DNA of 34,939 nt from Gnetum montanum (Eukaryota; Streptophyta; Gnetopsida; Gnetales; Gnetaceae): positions 65,729-100,667 of the forward strand of contig MNCI01023519.1 in the NCBI GenBank assembly GCA_015680685.1, in the 5' to 3' direction. The notes beneath the pieces were generated by a model. The model saw only the letters and a list, made by a program, of their open reading frames with translations. It did no database searches and had not been told where the DNA came from. Positions 30,817-34,939 of this stretch are shown in pieces. How positions within the stretch are numbered: the first letter of the stretch is position 1; the number at the start of each line of letters is the position of its first letter. The translations under genes were made by a program, and so were the position numbers.

Positions 30817-31541
30817 AGAAGTAGCTCTCCCTTGTTTATCATCCTAGTTTTAGATTGTAGCTAGACTCTGGCAGTTTGATTCCTCCAGAGTTAGATTATT
30901 TTCCAGTGTCTGCCCGCAGTGTAGTGAATGTAATTGTATGACATTCTTTATTCAAGTGTGACGTACTTGGACGCGTACATGATCGGCAATAAAGATTAAG
31001 ATTACTTCATCATTGTAGCATTCACTTTGTTATTTATTTATTTGTTTATTTAATTTTTATTTACTACTTTCTCTCTCTCACCCTTATCTCCTAGTAACAC
31101 GAAATGAGTACGACTTGATTACGAGCATTTAAGTGTGACTACTTGGTATCCCAGTGGCGTACCTAGGATCTACGCTTGGTAATCTCAGTGGTAGTCGTGC
31201 ACGAGGTCCAAGATGTATACGAATAATGAAGGAATCGGTTGCTCATCACACTTAGGCTAGATTAGATTTTCTTACCCTTTTCCTCCTAGCTTAGCGTAGT
31301 TAAGATTATTTTCCACTACCTTCAAGAGTAGCATTAGAATTAGGAACATATCATACACCTCACTCTGGACTAAACCATACGTGACAAATATAATACTAGT
31401 CCAAGTGGGAAGACAGTGAACTGTGACCTAAGCTTAATGATCTAGGTGCCACAACTAGTCCATCTGCGGAGTTCAACCGGATCGCGCGTGAAAATGCTTG
31501 TATTCATATTGTTGAGTGTAGGGGTATCTCGCCACTCATCA

Positions 31542-31546
31542 GTTGC
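31542..31546 (+). repeat. Target-site duplication, right copy GTTGC (element B)
   Basis: Matches the unoccupied site in element A and, with one mismatch, 24989-24993. Confidence 0.85.
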
Positions 31547-33330
31547 CATTTAATTGATCTGTTCTAGCAATGCTCCAACTAATGCTCTCATGACACGAGC
31601 TTCAACATCTTCATGGAGAATATAAGATGTGAGATCTTGATTCAAGGGATTATCATCCCACTAAAGCACAAAGGTTAAGCGATCGTTAGCTAGAGCATCA
31701 ACATGAGCTTGTGAAGGGCAAGGGAACAAAAACTTTTCCACCTCCTCTTGGCCCACCACTTCTTTAGTGATTCTCCCCTCTTTGACTTTGTTCAGGGGGC
31801 CCTCATTTAGAATGTGCAATCCATAATTCATAATCCAAGTTCTGGTAAAAATAGATCCAATGACAAAAATGGATCTGGAGAGGTAAATCAGGATAAGGGG
31901 AAAAAAGGAGGTCACGATCATGATCATGGTCACGAGCATTGAAGGAAAGGTGATAGGCATCAGTGCAAAGTAAGTTCTCCTTCTTCTTCCCCTTCATCAT
32001 CATCATCTTCTTCATCATTTGGCTAAGATTATGGTCATAGAAGGAATAATCATGATGGAGGTGACTGACGTGACCAGAACAACAAAAGGGACCATCGGGA
32101 TAGTCGCAACCAGAGGCATGGGCAATATAGAAAGATCCATCATCAAGGAAGAAAGGCTAGTAGAGAACATTGTAGGCACCATCACCATGACCTTGATGAA
32201 CCTCTACTTGCCACTGGGGGCATGTTGAATATTGTAAAGGCTGTGAGGTTTCCAATAAGGTACATAAAGGATAGTAGAATAAACAGGTTGGACATGAATA
32301 ACATCCCTTAGTTTGAGGGAGGATATGATGCTGATCTACAAAATCATCTCTAGGCCTTCCAAGATGCATGTGCCTTGTAGAATATTGAGAATGATTAGCA
32401 AAAGTTAAAATTATTTCCAAGAACACTTATAAAAGAAGCAGAAAATTCATATGAATCCTTGGAGCCAGAATCAATCGAGCAGTGGAGTACGATGTTGAAA
32501 TTGTTCAATGAAAAATATCAAACGTACTCCTTAGTAGCCAATTTGAGGAAGCAAATCCAAGGGTGGAAACAAGAAAATCATGAGCCCTTGGATGCTGCTA
32601 TTAGCTGATACTATTCTCTACTGCATAGGTGTCTTGCCCATGGATACTCTTAGCTTGATCAACTTTGCCATATCATAGATGGATTGTAGTCTAAAATAAG
32701 GAAAACCCTGGGTGTCTATGCTCAAGGAAGATTGAAAAAATTAAGCACCTATCAAATCCAAAAATTAATTAGCCAAGTAGCCAAGGAGGAGGGAGAATTG
32801 AGAAAGCAAGAAAGTGTAGAGGAATACAATAGGGATCCTTCTATCCAAAAAAGGAGGGGTTTGATTTTGTGACAGTGAGGATGAATTAACCAGAGATGAG
32901 GTGGCTAATCAGAAAACCTTGCCACTCTAGAAATTACAATATGAAATCATGGCTAAGGTTGATCAATTATGGAACTCCATGGACAATAGGTTTTAGACTA
33001 TCTTAAAAATTGTTGAAGAGTTTAAGGAGCAAAGTGGTGAGCGTGAGTGCCAGAGACATAAGGAAGCTGAACGTGCTATATCTAAGGGTAAGGATAAAAT
33101 GGCTACGATAGAGATGATTATAGATAGTGACTTAGATGATGATGGTGGGTGTGATGTTTGCTAGTATGAACATCCCAAGGGATGTTGTCCACTTGTGTCA
33201 CACTTGCAGGAATCTAGGGTGTATGCCTTACATCCACGACTTGCACAAAGGCAAACATCCAAAAGATTATCTTATCCATAAGGCAACGCTTGATAGTTTT
33301 ACTAACCATAGTAGTACTATCTAAGTGGAA
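31547..33330 (+). pseudogene. gag, main part (element C), after element B
   Basis: Continues the gag broken at 24993; the sequence after the duplication aligns with element A from 3880 on. It includes a Ser-rich tract coded by TCA/TCT repeats (about 31970-32020), a His/Arg/Asp-rich stretch, and the gag core (32395-32640: KLFPRTLIKEAENSYESLEP, LRKQIQGWKQENHEPLD). A Lys/Glu-rich segment and a zinc knuckle (CDVCxYEHPKGCC, 33150-33188) follow. A Pro/Tyr-rich tail continues to roughly 33700. Several stops and frame changes interrupt it. The knuckle keeps its His, unlike that of element A. The end coordinate is approximate. Confidence 0.8.
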
Positions 33331-33879
33331 CTCCACTGCAACCCTACGAATTGTACCAATAGTCGCAACAACCACAATCATGGACATTGCCACCTCCATG
33401 ACGAAAGTACCCTTACCGACAATCAGATTCCTATGGTTACTATGTTCAAAAACTTTCATCTCCACAAGACTCCTCTGCTCATGTTACTACTTACCAACAT
33501 CACCACTACTCTCTTGAAGTATACCAAGTGCCTTATCCATGGAGGGATGCCACCTATTATCCTTATGCTCCTCCTATCCCTGCACCTATTCCTCCATCTC
33601 CTGCACAGCTACCACTTACTGCATCCATGTAGGGTGAATTACCTACCCAACCACAGCAAAGAAATGCTACCAAGATGGTTAATCTACAATCGGTTAACCC
33701 ACCAAGTAGGTCAAAATCACGAACGAAGAAAAGATCCTTCTTTCAACCATGCAGTCCACCAAAGCCCTCAGATACATTAGTGGTGGTAACCTTGTTCCTC
33801 CACCTTTCTCTATTTCATCTTTATCTAAGTTCCTTTCAAACCAAAATTCCTCTCGAATTTATGCTAGAATGTTGATCCA

Positions 33880-34378
33880 TGCTGTATCTGATTGGATTTG
33901 AGCTGGTAACCTACCTAGGAAGTTAGTTGATCCTAGGAGTCCCCTAGTATATTTGCAAATTGCTAGGAATGAGCCTTGTAAAGCTCTTCTTGACTTTGGT
34001 TCTAGTGTTATTCTGATCTCGCATGAGATGTACATAATGTGGAACCTTCCTCCCTTGAAGAAGAGTAATATTTGGCTAGAATTGGTAGACCAGTCCATCA
34101 CTGTTCCATTGGGATTGGTAGAGGACATCATAACCACTATTTGTGGGTGGTCATATTTGGTTGACTTCCTAATAATCAAGGTGGAGAACTACAAGGGGAA
34201 CTTCCCAATTATTATGGAAAGGACGTGGTTAAGCACTATTGATGCCAAAATAGGCATAGAGATCTTTCCTTGGAGATATCTAAGGAAAACGAACTTCAAA
34301 AGATTGAGAAGAATAGGGTTCCATGTATCGCGTACAGTGATTCAGGGTGCCATTATGTGCAGAAGTTATGGTCAGTAA
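33880..34378 (+). pseudogene. Aspartic protease region of pol (element C)
   Basis: A 141-codon open stretch (33953-34378) encodes ALLDFGSSVILISHEMY, which keeps the catalytic Asp in a D-F-G-S-S active site, then LGLVEDII and FPIIMERTWLSTI. The canonical site is DTG or D-[LF]-GAS; DFGSS is a plausible variant. It matches element A 6212-6720, where the Asp is Asn. The domain is part of a larger pol polyprotein, so the ATG at 33953 is not a real start. Upstream coding from about 33880 is broken by stops. Confidence 0.78.
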
Positions 34379-34576
34379 CGTAAACATCTATCTTTGCATG
34401 CAAGCAGTGTGTACTAGCACTAAAATTCAGCGATGCCTATCTGTAGTAGCCATGAAACAACAAGGCACCCAATGGTTGACAGTTGATTCTAGTAGCAGTA
34501 CATTGTGCATGGAACCTACTAAGGGCCTAATGTATAAATATGTTGCAAGTATAGATGAACTCAAGCAAGTTCATCA

Positions 34577-34939
34577 CTAGCTCTCCAAAGGAACAAATGA
34601 AGATGTTAATTGGTGAGAGTTGGAGATTTTTGATAATTTTAAACAAGAGCCACTTAAATTGAAGACACTATTGGCTAGAGTGGAGTATGTGTTCTTGAAA
34701 AATGGAAGGCCAATCATTATTAATGCCAAGCTTGCTACAAAACAAAAGAAAATGTTGATGAGGGTTGTGGAAAAGTGGTTAGTAGCCTTTGCTTGATTAT
34801 ATTTCAAGCTTACTAGTATAGATCCAAGAATATGCCAACACAAGATATACATTGATCTTGCCATTAAGCCAAAATGACAGTTGCAACGACATTTGAATCC
34901 CAAGTTAAAGCATATTGTGAAAGAGGAGATTGAACAACT
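34577..34939 (+). pseudogene. Start of reverse transcriptase region of pol (element C), cut by window edge
   Basis: Short blocks match element A 6975-7290: LKNGRPIIINAKL, then a relic of the family N-terminal RT motif (IDLAIKPK, HLNPKLKHIVKEEIE) at the last 90 bases. Stops and frame changes are present. The catalytic palm lies outside the window, so activity cannot be judged. Confidence 0.7.

Larger units (their letters stand above)
24994..31541 (+). mobile_element. Element B: non-autonomous, pol-less Athila-like retrotransposon
   Basis: 6.5 kb with both LTRs, primer site, leader, gag, a spacer, a short ORF2 and a polypurine tract, but no protease, reverse transcriptase, RNase H or integrase trace anywhere between gag and ORF2. 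The spacer following gag matches the post-integrase spacer of element A, so pol seems to have been removed as a block. LTR divergence is roughly 7 percent by eye plus one 17-bp repeat-unit difference, so it inserted well after A. Mobilisation would have needed enzymes from a related autonomous element. Confidence 0.88.
30706..31541 (+). repeat. 3' LTR of element B
   Basis: 836 bp with intact TGATG...CATCA ends, pairing with 24994-25812. TATA at 30809-30816 and AATAAA at 30988-30993. It is followed by target-site copy GTTGC. Confidence 0.93.
23853..34939 (+). mobile_element. Element C: Athila-like retrotransposon, 3' end outside window
   Basis: Order: 5' LTR, primer site, leader, gag (interrupted by element B between 24994 and 31541), protease, start of reverse transcriptase, window edge. 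Its gag and protease match element A throughout and its LTR has the GATATC-type U3 of B and D. About 4.5 kb of the element itself is present once B is subtracted. Stops are present but the protease stretch stays open for 141 codons, so it is less decayed than A. Confidence 0.85.

Noticed and set aside
24994-31541. GATATC arrays as a CRISPR or telomere-like array
   Set aside because: Only four or five short units with 14-20 bp spacing, inside an LTR promoter, in a plant repeat context.
1-34939. Host genes, tRNA or rRNA genes
   Set aside because: Scanning both strands gave only retroelement coding traces; the tRNA-like strings are primer-binding sites of under 20 bp.

Overview
The window is repeat-only DNA from a large plant genome. 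I see no host gene, rRNA, tRNA or CRISPR array. The evidence is Ty3/gypsy retrotransposon families with plant-type pol motifs, primer-binding sites that look like the 3' end of tRNA-Asp, a plant RTE-type LINE, and advanced decay (stops, frameshifts, truncations, nested insertions). That pattern suggests a seed plant with slow removal of old repeats, such as a gymnosperm. The taxon is an inference, because nothing in the window is a taxonomic marker.

Most of the window is one Athila-like gypsy family (TGATG...CATCA ends, tRNA-Asp-like primer site, gag with a Ser-rich tract and a zinc knuckle, pol, and a second gene, ORF2, between pol and the 3' LTR). At least six LTR-bearing copies or pieces are present: D (1-1187, minus, running off the left edge), A (2666-16602, plus, complete, 13.9 kb, direct repeats AGATA), E (about 13917-14884, apparent solo LTR inside A), H (23378-23852, LTR piece, minus), C (about 23853 to the right edge, plus) and B (24994-31541, plus, complete, 6.5 kb, direct repeats GTTTC/GTTGC).

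Layout from left to right: D; unassigned DNA (1188-1879); 3' part of an RTE LINE on minus (1880-2665); element A, inserted in that LINE and itself interrupted by E; the rest of the LINE (16603-17645); AT-rich unassigned DNA (17646-18750); an Athila-like integrase remnant G on minus (about 18780-19383); a truncated chromovirus-like gypsy element F on minus (19384-23377); LTR piece H; then C, whose gag is split by B. Two insertions can be undone by eye. Removing A restores one LINE reading frame across the junction, and removing B restores the gag context of C.

No element looks autonomous. A has all genes but they are riddled with stops, and the second catalytic Asp of its reverse transcriptase is Asn. 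B has matching LTRs, primer site, gag and a shortened ORF2, but no pol between them, so it is a gag-bearing non-autonomous derivative that would have depended on enzymes from relatives such as A or C. The points most worth a second look are the pol-less B element, the retained ORF2 gene, the promoter-proximal arrays of GATATC palindromes in the LTRs, and an exact 46-bp duplication ending next to an ambiguous base inside A.
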